Shown here: piece by piece, positions 24,915 to 33,223 of the stretch
How the letters are laid out: every line of letters starts with the position of its first letter
Numbering within the stretch: position 1 is the first letter of the stretch
Source: a virus
DNA length: 57,395 nt
Reading direction: 5' to 3' (one strand)
IMG/VR virus record: IMGVR_UViG_3300036791_001261
Location: 1 to 57,395 of that record
The notes under the pieces: model-generated
The model's input: the letters and a program-made list of their open reading frames with translations, nothing else
What the model was told of the DNA's origin: nothing
The model's database searches: none
Translations under genes and position numbers: made by a program

Positions 24915-27098
24915 ATGCCAGGCGTTGATTCGGCGTACCTCTGTCCCGCGCCGTTCGAGAACCCGGCGGATAGCCGCGACTTCGCGACCGCTGATTCGCT
25001 GCTGGCCTGGGCGCGGGACATCGTTTCCGATGGCCGCAGCTATCTGCGGCTGCAGCCCGCTTATCCGTTTATCCAGGACGGGGTCGACCTAGTCAACGGG
25101 GAGGCCGTCACTACACCCATCGGCCTGCTTTCGAGGATGCGCACCGACCAGACCGTGCGCAACGCCAAGGAGCTGATCGCCGCCCAGACCAACATCCGCA
25201 TCATCCCCGCGTTCAAGTCGAACATGGAAGAGTTCAAGCGCCAGGAGAGTATTCTCAACAAATCCTTTCTCGCCTGGCAGGGGATGACGTTTGCGGACCG
25301 GCGGTTGCGTAAGGCCTGGCAGTACGCCTGCATCGCTGGAACCGGATACATCGGCACGCGCTATGACCCTCACTTCTGGTACAGGGGCAGGGGCGACATC
25401 GTGTGGGATGCCTACGGGCCGCTCGACGTGCTGCCGGTCGGCATGGGCCGCCAGCATGATATCCAGAAGGCCTACGCCGTGGCGCTGCGTGTCGAGACGC
25501 CGGTGCACGAGGCCTGGCGGCTGTTCCCGCTCTATGTCGACGAGATCAAGCCGGCCCGCGACGCCCGCGCCGGCCACGGCGTGGTCATCAGCCAGGCTGT
25601 CAAATTCGCAACGGCGGTGCTGCGGCGCTTTGGCCAGGGCGTGCGGTTCGAGCGCGAGGCCGCGCCGTGGGCCATGGTCGACGTGTTCTACATCTACGTC
25701 GACGACGACTCGGTGAACGATACCGGCGAGGTGGTCAAGATGCGCGGCCCGGACGGCATCTACGGCACCAGCTGGAGCTATGACGTTCCCTATGTCGGCC
25801 AGGAGGTTCCCATCGGCGACGGAAAATTCCGCAAGGCTACGCGCGAAGACTGCCTGCTCTATCCCAACCGCCGACTGGTAATCGCGGTGGGCACCGACCT
25901 GTTGGGCGTGGTCGTCAATCCCGATCCGACGTGCCAGGCCTCGCCCAATTGGCACGCCAAGGTGCCGGTCGCGCAACTGCGGGCGGACGACTGGGCCTGG
26001 AACTTTCTGGGCTTTCCGATCACGCGCTACGGGCAGTCGCTCGAGAAGGCCTCGATCGAGATGTGGCGCGGCATGATCGACGCCATGAACGCGCGCCTGT
26101 CGCCGCCGCGCGGTTTTGATCGCAACAGCCAGGCCGCCGCCCTCGCCCAAACGATCAACACCCGAATTCCCAACCAGGTCGTCGGCCTCGATCTGTCGCT
26201 CGTGCCGCTCGCGCAGCAGATGGGCCCGCTGCTGCCATTTCAGTGGTATGAGTATCCCGCCCACTATTTGCAGGCGCAGCAGATGCTGCAGGCGATGATC
26301 AAAGACCAGATGGGCGTAGCGGATGCTTCCGCCATGGCGCGTGCGCGGCAGCTTCCCTCCGGCGACTCGGTCGAGAAGATCATGGAGCAGCTCGGCCCGC
26401 TGATCAAAGACCAGTCGCGCAACATGGAGGAATCCATCCGCTCGCTGGGCGAGCAGTGGAAATCAAGCTTTTTCCAGTTCTACACCGCCGCCCGGAGAAT
26501 GCAGATGCTCGGCCCCGAAGGCCTGGCCGACGAGGACTTCGACTACCGCCCCGGCACGCTGATTCCCTACGCCAATGACGAGGACTGGAAGTCCACCGGC
26601 GCGCCGGATCTCAAAAGCGTCGAGATGCGCCGCAAGTTCGGGGCCCCGGAAGAATGGGAGGCCTACTTTGCGCGCGGCGAAATCGTTCCGCAATTCGAGC
26701 GGGCCCGCTGGCACAAGGACAACTTCAACTTCACTGTTACGCCGTATTCGTTGCACGAATTCAATTCCGTTTCGCGCAAGCTGTTCTACATCCAGTTGCA
26801 GTCGCGCGGGTTCCCCATCGATCCTTGGACCCTCGCCGAGCTGTTCGACATCCGCAATTTCGGCGAGGTGCCCATGATTCCCGATCCCAACACGGGCGAG
26901 CTGCGCAGGGCGCAAACCATCATCGAGCGGTGGCTGGCCTGGATGCAGATGCAGGCCCGCATTCAGCAGTCGATCGGCGGCGGACAGGGTGGTGGCGGAG
27001 GGAAAGGAAAACCGGGACGGCCGCCCACGGCGCAGCAGCCGCCCACCATGGAGAACAAAGGAGGAGTGCGTCCGATTGTCCGGGAAAGCAAACGTTAG
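24915..27098 (+). CDS. Portal protein
   Basis: A 727-aa protein, close in length to the P22-type portal. It follows the large terminase, has the expected mixed alpha/beta body and a C-terminal helical region (QAQQMLQAMIKDQMG, MEESIRSLGEQWKS) and ends in a Gly/Pro-rich basic tail. The call is from length, composition and order (terminase, portal, scaffold, capsid). It forms the dodecameric DNA gate. Confidence 0.82.
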   Translation: MPGVDSAYLCPAPFENPADSRDFATADSLLAWARDIVSDGRSYLRLQPAYPFIQDGVDLVNGEAVTTPIGLLSRMRTDQTVRNAKELIAAQTNIRIIPAFKSNMEEFKRQESILNKSFLAWQGMTFADRRLRKAWQYACIAGTGYIGTRYDPHFWYRGRGDIVWDAYGPLDVLPVGMGRQHDIQKAYAVALRVETPVHEAWRLFPLYVDEIKPARDARAGHGVVISQAVKFATAVLRRFGQGVRFEREAAPWAMVDVFYIYVDDDSVNDTGEVVKMRGPDGIYGTSWSYDVPYVGQEVPIGDGKFRKATREDCLLYPNRRLVIAVGTDLLGVVVNPDPTCQASPNWHAKVPVAQLRADDWAWNFLGFPITRYGQSLEKASIEMWRGMIDAMNARLSPPRGFDRNSQAAALAQTINTRIPNQVVGLDLSLVPLAQQMGPLLPFQWYEYPAHYLQAQQMLQAMIKDQMGVADASAMARARQLPSGDSVEKIMEQLGPLIKDQSRNMEESIRSLGEQWKSSFFQFYTAARRMQMLGPEGLADEDFDYRPGTLIPYANDEDWKSTGAPDLKSVEMRRKFGAPEEWEAYFARGEIVPQFERARWHKDNFNFTVTPYSLHEFNSVSRKLFYIQLQSRGFPIDPWTLAELFDIRNFGEVPMIPDPNTGELRRAQTIIERWLAWMQMQARIQQSIGGGQGGGGGKGKPGRPPTAQQPPTMENKGGVRPIVRESKR

Positions 27099-27107
27099 GA
27101 GGAAGCG

Positions 27108-27269
27108 ATGCCATCCGAGACCGTTATGCACGAATTCAAGCATGGCCGCCTTCGGTCAGGGTCGAAGCGCGGGCCCAAGGTCAAGTCGCGCAAGCAGGCG
27201 ATCGCGATCATGCTCTCCGAACGCCGCAAAGAGGGCAAGCGCGGTGCGAAGTCGAAGCGTCGATCTTAA
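27108..27269 (+). CDS. DUF6496-type small basic protein
   Basis: A 53-aa protein: VMHEFKHGRLRSGSKRG then VKSRKQAIAIMLSE and a Lys/Arg tail, the signature of the DUF6496 family common in phage head-gene regions and in bacteria. GGAGGAAGCG precedes the ATG. Probably binds nucleic acid; role unknown. The next reading frame overlaps its end. Confidence 0.85.
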   Translation: MPSETVMHEFKHGRLRSGSKRGPKVKSRKQAIAIMLSERRKEGKRGAKSKRRS

Positions 27270-27471
27270 CGGTTTGCTTCAATCACTCGCGGGCATGCCG
27301 GGCGCGCACACCGAAACTCACGAGAGCGTGCGCTTCGAGGCGGCCGGCCTCAAAGAAGCCGTGGAATCCATCAAGCGGCTGCAGGGCACGGGCGCCCTCA
27401 CGATTCACTTCAGTGAAGGCAGGCCCAACGGCATGGCGGAGTGGAAGACCTCCCAGCGCGCCAAGCCTTGA
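27244..27471 (+). CDS. Hypothetical small protein
   Basis: A 75-aa protein if it starts at GTG 27244 (AGAGGGCAAG upstream), or 58 aa from ATG 27295. The core is VRFEAAGLKEAVESIKRLQG followed by LTIHFSEGRPNGM. A strong promoter (27468-27497) overlaps its stop. Function unknown. Confidence 0.6.
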   Translation: MRSRSVDLNGLLQSLAGMPGAHTETHESVRFEAAGLKEAVESIKRLQGTGALTIHFSEGRPNGMAEWKTSQRAKP

Positions 27472-27497
27472 CAACTCCCGTGTTCCATACGTATAGT
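27468..27497 (+). promoter_or_regulatory. Strong sigma70-type promoter before the head genes
   Basis: TTGACA at 27468-27473, an 18-base spacer and TATAGT at 27492-27497. The -35 is a perfect consensus and the -10 matches five of six bases. Transcription should begin near 27504, only about 105 bases before a strong terminator. Confidence 0.75.
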
Positions 27498-27503
27498 CCT
27501 CCC

Positions 27504-27609
27504 TAGGAACGGTAAACCAGCCCCGAAAGTTTTTTCGGTTAGCCCAGGCCCGTTGCCTCCCGGTTTTTTACCATCATTCACCGGGACGGCAGCGGGCCTT
27601 TTGCTTTTT
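27504..27609 (+). ncRNA. Candidate small RNA or attenuated leader
   Basis: Bounded by a near-consensus promoter and a strong intrinsic terminator, about 105 nt long, with no open frame worth noting. It folds into a 5' hairpin (CCGAAA/TTTCGG, 27523-27538) and the 3' terminator stem. Either it is a discrete phage small RNA or the terminator is a control point for the capsid genes. No family is recognised. Confidence 0.55.
27547..27609 (+). terminator. Intrinsic terminator
   Basis: An 11-bp stem (27547-27557 with 27588-27598, one wobble pair) continues into a 7-bp inner stem (27558-27564 with 27580-27586), with one bulged C, and is followed by TTTTGCTTTTT. This is the strongest terminator seen in the late block. 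It lies within the head operon, so full capsid expression needs read-through, antitermination or a promoter beyond it. Confidence 0.82.
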
Positions 27610-27676
27610 GGGGTGGTTTATCTACTCGCGAGTACCGATAGCCGCGCCGAGCGGCGGTCGGAGAAAGGAGTGATGC

Positions 27677-27748
27677 ATGCTGGGCACCTTCGAGGTTGCA
27701 AATCGCGGCGGCCGCCGTGGCCGACACCGTGGCCGCAAGCGGCGCTAG
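27677..27748 (+). CDS. Tiny Arg/Gly-rich peptide (23 aa)
   Basis: A 23-aa frame ending in GRRGRHRGRKRR, behind GAAAGGAGTGATGC. One of at least three tiny, very basic frames with good ribosome sites among the head genes. Protamine-like DNA or RNA binding fits the charge. Expression is not proven. Confidence 0.42.
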   Translation: MLGTFEVANRGGRRGRHRGRKRR

Positions 27749-27832
27749 CGCGGCTCCCAGGGGCCGGGCTTCGGCGCGGCCTCTTGACTTTAACTTTGGC
27801 CCGTAACTAAACGGCAAGGAGAGATTGCCCGC

Positions 27833-28201
27833 ATGGCTCCTTCTGGACTGCGGTCTCCCGACGACACGCCCAGGCCTCCTGGCGGAACCGCACCTGGTCC
27901 CGCCTCCCTGGCGGGGATGACCGGCGGAGAAGGAGGCGGCTCCCCGGAAAACCCCGCGACCCCGGAAGGCGGCGGTCCCGGTGGTGGGATGAGCGGCATG
28001 CTCGGGCAAGGCTTGCAGCAGGTCATGCAGACCGAAATGATGCTCGGCCAGTTGGCCAGCCAATTCCCGGCGACGGCTCCCGCTTTAAGGCGGGCCCGAA
28101 CCGGACTGCAGGACGCTGGTGAAGCCCTCCGCGCCGCGTTGCGGCAAATCATGACAAACCCCGGTCAGCCTGAGCCTCCCTCCCCCGCCATTGGCGGATA
28201 A
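27833..28201 (+). CDS. Hypothetical head-region protein
   Basis: A 122-aa protein. The first 55 residues are Pro/Gly-rich and disordered; the rest is helical (LQQVMQTEMMLGQLASQF, LQDAGEALRAALRQIM). AAGGAG lies about 12 bases before the ATG. Its place before the scaffold suggests a capsid-assembly or virion role. Confidence 0.68.
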   Translation: MAPSGLRSPDDTPRPPGGTAPGPASLAGMTGGEGGGSPENPATPEGGGPGGGMSGMLGQGLQQVMQTEMMLGQLASQFPATAPALRRARTGLQDAGEALRAALRQIMTNPGQPEPPSPAIGG

Positions 28202-28275
28202 AGGCGGGAACAAGCCGGGCGTCCGTGGTGGGTCCGAGTCAGCAGCCGGGAAACCGACTGACAGAGGAACAGGCA

Positions 28276-29313
28276 ATGCCGGTGGATAAAGAAGCGTTGA
28301 AGGATGCGATCCGGGAAGCGGCGGGGGAAGACGGGGAGCTGTACGCGTTCCTCGAGCAGAAGATGCTGGCCAACGACAAGATCGCCACGCAGTTCCTGGG
28401 CGGCTTCATGCGCAACAAAGACTACACCCAAAAAAATCAGGCCCTGGCGACCGACCGGCAGACCATAGAGGCCGACCGCAAAACGATGGAAGACAAGATG
28501 GAACAGTTCCGCCAGCTGCTCGAAGCCGCCGAGGTGGAGAAAGCCAAGGTGCTCAAGGACCTGGCCCAGCACAAGATCGACGTCGCCACGTCCCAGGCGC
28601 GGCTCAAGCACATCAAGCAGACCTACCAGCTCAGCGACGACGACATTCCCAACATTCCCGATCAGATCGAAACCTTTCAGACGAGGAGGCCCGTGGATAC
28701 TTCGACCGATATCGACACCAAGCTCGCGGACTTCAAGAAAGACTTTAAGGACGACATCACCAAGTACCTCGCCGAGAAGCTGGTGCCCGAGCTGGGCGGC
28801 ATGGCGCAGCTCGATATCATCTGGGCGGACATCCGCGACCAGCACCGGGAATTGACCGGCAAGCGCATGAGCGCGAAAGAGGCCCAGGAGCTGTTCAACG
28901 AGGCCGACCGGCGCGGGCGCGCCGGAAAGCCGATTTCGCTGGCGTCTCTCTGGGAAGAGAAGTACGACGTCCCCGCGCTGCGCCAGAAGCATCATGACGA
29001 GGATCTCAGCAAGAAGCTGCGCGCGGACTGGGACGCGGAACAGGCGGCCAAGCTCTCGGAAGCGGCCCTGGCCGGCGTGCGGCCCGGCGCGATGGAGCAG
29101 GGCCTGCGCACATCGCATGTTTTCGACCACAAATTCAAGGTGCACGAAGAGACGCAACCGCAGGCTGCGCCCAAGCTGCGCGAGGCGCCCAGCGCGGCCG
29201 ACCGGCAGGCGCTCTCCGGGGCGGAGCGCGCGAGCAGGAGATATATCGAGCGGCGCGCGAACGGAATTCCCATGGGCGCTCCCGACGAGCGCAAGCCGAC
29301 GAAGGTGGCATAA
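28276..29313 (+). CDS. Scaffolding-type protein
   Basis: A 345-aa, highly charged helical protein with a long coiled coil (about residues 60-130), placed between portal and major capsid as scaffolds are. The C-terminus is basic. The ATG at 28276 with GAGGAACAGGCA in front is preferred over one at 28225. No protease motif was seen, so release of the scaffold may not need cleavage. Confidence 0.75.
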   Translation: MPVDKEALKDAIREAAGEDGELYAFLEQKMLANDKIATQFLGGFMRNKDYTQKNQALATDRQTIEADRKTMEDKMEQFRQLLEAAEVEKAKVLKDLAQHKIDVATSQARLKHIKQTYQLSDDDIPNIPDQIETFQTRRPVDTSTDIDTKLADFKKDFKDDITKYLAEKLVPELGGMAQLDIIWADIRDQHRELTGKRMSAKEAQELFNEADRRGRAGKPISLASLWEEKYDVPALRQKHHDEDLSKKLRADWDAEQAAKLSEAALAGVRPGAMEQGLRTSHVFDHKFKVHEETQPQAAPKLREAPSAADRQALSGAERASRRYIERRANGIPMGAPDERKPTKVA

Positions 29314-29316
29314 CGT

Positions 29317-30471
29317 ATGGCGGACCCCTTACTAGATGAGATAAACACGACCACATTGCCCGAAATCAACGACGCGGCCATCGAAGACAATTTTTTTCTG
29401 GCCAGCGTCCTGCAGGCGCACCTCCGCGCGAAGTGCCTCGTTCCCTTCACCGGCGGCGCGTTCACGCGCAACGTCTTCCTCTACAACCCGCTCAACGGCG
29501 GCGCGTACGCGAAAGGCATCGGCGGCTTTAACTTGACGAAGCCGCAGACCCTCGGCTCGACGGTCTTCGACCCCAGGTATTACGTGGTCATGATCATCGA
29601 GTATTTAGAGGACATCAGCGTCTTAAACACCGGAGACCTGGCCGTCTTCAGCCTGCTCGAGACCGACATGGCCAACGCCTACCAGACGATCTCGGCGATC
29701 ATGGCGCTCGACATCCAGCAGAACGGCCAGATCGCGCCGCGCACGATCAACATCAACGGGTGGGTAGAGGCGATCAACGACGGCTTCGTACCATCGTGGG
29801 ATGGAAATGTCTACACGACGTATGGCACTGCGCTGCGCAATGGCAATGTTCGCAAGGCCCTTAATGGCAACGTCTACTGGGCCGGAAAAGCCGATGGAAC
29901 CGCAGGAACTATTACTTATCCGGTTTTTAACGCCGCCTACAACCTGGCCAAAAGAGGCACAGACGAACCGGATCTTTTTTGCGCTAACAAGCCGTTCGTC
30001 TCCTTTGTCGAAAACCGCATCCAGCCTCAGCAGCGCTTCGGGCAGGATACCGCCAGTGTTAAAGATCCCTATTTCGGCGCGGTTGGCTTCCGCTTTAAGA
30101 ACTCTGTCGTCATGATGGACGACTACTTCCCGTCCGCGCTGGGGTTCCCCTATTCCGATCCCTCGAACGGGGGCCTGGGAAACAACCAGACCGGCATCGT
30201 CCCGTACACGGCGCCGGCCCCGCCCACGCCGCCTGCGAATAACTTTCCGCCGGCCGCCATCACCACGTTGCAGGTCGGCGAAGTCGGCGTGTTCTTCAAC
30301 ACGAGCCGCTGGAAATTCAGGGTCTCGAACGATCAGGAGTTCGGATTCAACCCGACCGACTTCATCAGGGCACCGGACAACACGCGCGTGGCGAGCCAGC
30401 TCAAGGCGGCGGTCAACTTGGAATGCACGGCGCCGTGGTCGAACACGCAGATCTACGGAGTGAGCAGCTAG
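29317..30471 (+). CDS. Major capsid protein
   Basis: A 384-aa protein right after the scaffold. It has an N-terminal helix, capsid-like alternating strands (VFLYNPLNGGAYAKG, YYVVMIIEYLED), a long helix (AYQTISAIMALDIQQ) and a C-terminal strand region (FNTSRWKFRVSNDQEFGFN). An HK97-type fold is expected but was not tested. A Pro-rich insert lies near residues 290-310. Confidence 0.82.
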   Translation: MADPLLDEINTTTLPEINDAAIEDNFFLASVLQAHLRAKCLVPFTGGAFTRNVFLYNPLNGGAYAKGIGGFNLTKPQTLGSTVFDPRYYVVMIIEYLEDISVLNTGDLAVFSLLETDMANAYQTISAIMALDIQQNGQIAPRTININGWVEAINDGFVPSWDGNVYTTYGTALRNGNVRKALNGNVYWAGKADGTAGTITYPVFNAAYNLAKRGTDEPDLFCANKPFVSFVENRIQPQQRFGQDTASVKDPYFGAVGFRFKNSVVMMDDYFPSALGFPYSDPSNGGLGNNQTGIVPYTAPAPPTPPANNFPPAAITTLQVGEVGVFFNTSRWKFRVSNDQEFGFNPTDFIRAPDNTRVASQLKAAVNLECTAPWSNTQIYGVSS

Positions 30472-30480
30472 GAGGAAATT

Positions 30481-31110
30481 ATGCCCATCGGTGGCACTGC
30501 GTTTTTCGGACAGAATCAATCGCCGCGTATCACCACGAACTATCTCAATCAGCTGAACCGCCACGGTGATCCTGCGCCTGGCGTACCGGTCTCAACCGCC
30601 CAGGTCTCCGGGTCGATCGTGCAGCCCTACAGCGGCTTCGAAGGCGGCAAGCTGACCATCACCAATCCGTGGGCCGTGCAGTTCGCCGATCCGCAGGTGG
30701 GTCCGCTTTACGGTGGCGTCTACATGTACGTGCAGCTCGATCCCCTGGCCACCGTCCCGCTCGAGCGTGGCGCGCCGGTATTTTGGCTGAACGAGCTGCA
30801 ATATGTCGTTACGGCGGCAGGCACTACAGGCGGCACCCCGAACAAAATCGCGGGCATCGCGTTGAACAGCACGTCTCCCGGCTACTGGGACTTCATCCAG
30901 ATCATGGGGATTGCAATGGTGATGTTCACTGGCACTGGCTCGGGTGTAATCGGCAATCTGGTGGAGGTCGATGGGTCGGTGACTCCACCTTCGGTGCAGC
31001 CGGGTACGACCCTCAGCGAAAATACGATTGGAACGGCGGTGCTTGCCGCACCAGCGGCGGGCGCCATCAGCCCAGTGGAGCTGAACCTTCAGGCTGGTTA
31101 CAACTTCTAA
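30481..31110 (+). CDS. Putative capsid decoration protein
   Basis: A 209-aa, strand-rich protein directly after the major capsid gene. The pattern of short strands with GAPVFW, NKIAGIALN and MGIAMVMFTGTGSG recalls DUF2190-type decoration proteins. GGAGGAAATT precedes the ATG. Call based on position and strand pattern. Confidence 0.6.
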   Translation: MPIGGTAFFGQNQSPRITTNYLNQLNRHGDPAPGVPVSTAQVSGSIVQPYSGFEGGKLTITNPWAVQFADPQVGPLYGGVYMYVQLDPLATVPLERGAPVFWLNELQYVVTAAGTTGGTPNKIAGIALNSTSPGYWDFIQIMGIAMVMFTGTGSGVIGNLVEVDGSVTPPSVQPGTTLSENTIGTAVLAAPAAGAISPVELNLQAGYNF

Positions 31111-31120
31111 GGAGGAAAAT

Positions 31121-31222
31121 ATGGCACGGCAAAGAGCGCGTCGGGCAATGGGTCGTGGAGCTCGGCGGGGAATGGCGCGCGGCATCCGCATCGGCCGGCG
31201 CAAGCAAGCGATGGGGCGTTAA
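31121..31222 (+). CDS. Tiny Arg-rich protein (33 aa)
   Basis: A 33-aa frame with 14 Arg/Lys residues (starts MARQRARRAMGRG). AAGGAGGAAAAT gives an excellent ribosome site, and the next gene begins at the base after its stop. Probably real; nucleic-acid or capsid-interior binding is a guess from charge. Confidence 0.6.
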   Translation: MARQRARRAMGRGARRGMARGIRIGRRKQAMGR

Positions 31223-31576
31223 ATGTCCGCTACCGTAATGTCGCGGTTCTCTTATCCCAAGGTGCCGGGAGACTCCCTTTGGTCAGTCGCCGATGTCACT
31301 GGTCCGAACCCATACTCCCCCATTGTCGTCGGCACGCCGCCCAGCGGAGGTCAGGTACTGAACGCATCGGATTTCGGCCTGCAGTCGATTGATTGGGTTC
31401 AGTCGATGGCAAGCAATAACGGACACTACGGTATCGTCTGCGTTCCGGGGGCGTTCAGCCCCGGTAATCCCATGGCGTCGGTCCGGCTGATGTGGGTCGT
31501 CGCTGCCACGGGAGCGGAGGTCGGTGCGATTAATTTGTCGGCGTTCACTGTGCGGCTGATGGCCATCGGACGGTGA
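31223..31576 (+). CDS. Hypothetical virion protein
   Basis: A 117-aa protein, strand-rich with Gly/Pro turns (SIDWVQSMASNNGHYGIVCV, SVRLMWVVAATGAEVG). Not recognised. It sits between two tiny basic genes after the capsid cluster. Confidence 0.68.
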   Translation: MSATVMSRFSYPKVPGDSLWSVADVTGPNPYSPIVVGTPPSGGQVLNASDFGLQSIDWVQSMASNNGHYGIVCVPGAFSPGNPMASVRLMWVVAATGAEVGAINLSAFTVRLMAIGR

Positions 31577-31577
31577 T

Positions 31578-31682
31578 ATGGCAAGGAAGACCGTGAGAAA
31601 AACGCCGCAGCTGCAGACGGCGGCGCATCAGTTGGTGCTTTCCGCCAATCGTCGCGGTGGGCGGAAGCGCAAGAGGAAATAA
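31578..31682 (+). CDS. Tiny Arg/Lys-rich protein (34 aa)
   Basis: A 34-aa frame (starts MARKTVRKTP, ends GGRKRKRK). The only purine stretch near its ATG is weak, but the stop overlaps the next ATG as TAATG. It resembles the peptide at 31121 in start and charge. Confidence 0.5.
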   Translation: MARKTVRKTPQLQTAAHQLVLSANRRGGRKRKRK

Positions 31683-32731
31683 TGGCATTCACGGACATGA
31701 CGGCGGAGCTCGTCGGGACAGTCCCGCGCATGTCCGCGCTACACGCGCAGCAGGTCATTCAGAGGGCCTGGAGCCGCGTACGCGATGGACGGCTGTGGAG
31801 CTTTAATTTTGTAAGCGACGCGCAGCTGTTCTGCCCAGACGCCATCGTGGGCGGATCGGTGTCGGCCACTTTCGGGTCGAAGGAGGTCATCGCGGATGCC
31901 GCAGCCGCAGCGGCGTTCGACGCCGTGGCGCTGGCCAATCCTCCGTTAGCGTCACCAATTCTCGGCGTTGGACGTCAGCTGCGGGTCGGCTCCATCAACG
32001 GCATCTCGGCCCCCACGGGCCCGAACTACAGCATCGTGGCATGGGACGGCATCGACACCATCACCATCGACCGGCCTTACGGCGAGGCCACGACCACGCG
32101 ATCGCCCTATCAGGTCTTCAAGTGCTATTATGCTCCGCCGGCCCCGCCGCCCTTCGCCAATCTCCAGCCCGACCTGCGCTTCGTGCGTTACATGGTGATC
32201 GCCAACCGCTACTCGGGTTACGCCATCTTCGGCCCGAACCTGTACTGGAACCAGGCGCAGCTCAACGCCATCGACCCGCAGCGCGGCGGGCAAGGTGATG
32301 CCTACATCGTGGCGCAGTACATGACCAATCAGAGGGGCGAGCCGGTCGTTGAGCTATATCCCAACCCGGTGCGCTTCACGACTTACTACGCGACCTACTG
32401 GACGAGGTGGCCGGATCTATCGGCGAACCAGGACTTGCCGATGGTCTCTTACGAGCTGCCGGACCTGGTTATGTTCCAAAGCAAGTGCCTGGCGAGTGAC
32501 TGGGCGCTGGCCAACGTCAACACCTTCCCCGAGCTGGCGCAAACCAACTGGGTGGCGTACCGGCAAACGCAAATGGCGGAATACAGGGAGAGCCGCATCG
32601 AGTGCTACAAGCAGGACGATGAGCAGTTCCCGCTACTGCCGTTCCGGCAGGGCCAGGGCTTTATGTTCCCCTTGGGTGGCCAATTCCTGCAGAGCCACGA
32701 TGTGACCTCGATCCTCCCCAGGGGCTACTAG
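31682..32731 (+). CDS. Putative head-tail adaptor or virion protein
   Basis: A 349-aa protein, with strand-rich middle and a helical C-terminal part (LASDWALANVNTFPELAQ, MAEYRESRIECYK). It shares the latter style with the protein at 33636-35000. Position after the capsid suggests a connector or head-completion protein. No family is recognised. Confidence 0.66.
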   Translation: MAFTDMTAELVGTVPRMSALHAQQVIQRAWSRVRDGRLWSFNFVSDAQLFCPDAIVGGSVSATFGSKEVIADAAAAAAFDAVALANPPLASPILGVGRQLRVGSINGISAPTGPNYSIVAWDGIDTITIDRPYGEATTTRSPYQVFKCYYAPPAPPPFANLQPDLRFVRYMVIANRYSGYAIFGPNLYWNQAQLNAIDPQRGGQGDAYIVAQYMTNQRGEPVVELYPNPVRFTTYYATYWTRWPDLSANQDLPMVSYELPDLVMFQSKCLASDWALANVNTFPELAQTNWVAYRQTQMAEYRESRIECYKQDDEQFPLLPFRQGQGFMFPLGGQFLQSHDVTSILPRGY

Positions 32732-32744
32732 AGAAGGAGCTGAT

Positions 32745-32963
32745 ATGGACCCGAATCTTCAGGCAGTCTTACTGTGGCAGAACCACCAGACCACCACGCC
32801 TTTTATGCCGAGCCTGGGCGGGGCAGGCACGCGAGCCGCCGCCGATCCGGCCAAGAAGGAGGAACTGCCCGACCAGGAGCTCGAGGAGGTCGAGGAGAAC
32901 GGCGACGAAGAGGAAAAAGACGAAAGTAACGAGGAGGAAAAGCAAGGTGGCGAAAAACATTAA
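32745..32963 (+). CDS. Small acidic protein
   Basis: A 72-aa protein whose last 35 residues are almost all Glu/Asp (EEVEENGDEEEKDESNEEEK). GAAGGAGCTGAT precedes the ATG. The acidic tail could balance the nearby very basic peptides. It overlaps the next frame by 17 bases. Confidence 0.62.
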   Translation: MDPNLQAVLLWQNHQTTTPFMPSLGGAGTRAAADPAKKEELPDQELEEVEENGDEEEKDESNEEEKQGGEKH

Positions 32964-33156
32964 TTCATCCCTGGGTGCGAAGACATCCGGCCACATCGGC
33001 CCGATGCGCAGCCCCATGTGCAACAACCTCGCAGTCGGCGAAAACAAACTGAAGCTCAATCCCAGCGTTGCCGCCAACACGACCAGGCCCGGCATCGCCA
33101 AGTCATCCGCGCCCATTCGCAGCCCCATGAACGGGGGCAGCATAGTCAAGTACTAG
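32947..33156 (+). CDS. Hypothetical small protein
   Basis: A 69-aa protein with two similar segments, GPMRSPMCNN and APIRSPMNGG. GTG start with GAGGAGGAAAAG upstream, which lies within the acidic tail of the previous gene. Function unknown. Confidence 0.58.
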   Translation: MAKNINSSLGAKTSGHIGPMRSPMCNNLAVGENKLKLNPSVAANTTRPGIAKSSAPIRSPMNGGSIVKY

Positions 33157-33223
33157 TGCGCCCACGAGGCGCACAGTGAAATGGAGCTGAAACAGAACTA
33201 GAGAGTTTAAAAAGGAGAACCTC
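33157..33223. promoter_or_regulatory. Short gap with hairpin
   Basis: GTGCGCC and GGCGCAC pair around five bases just after the previous stop. No T-run follows. An AAAAAGGAG ribosome site for the next gene lies at the right edge. Confidence 0.4.

Noticed and set aside
27784-27812. Second promoter after the terminator (TTGACT...)
   Set aside because: No acceptable -10 at 16-18 bases; TAACTA is only 14 bases away.
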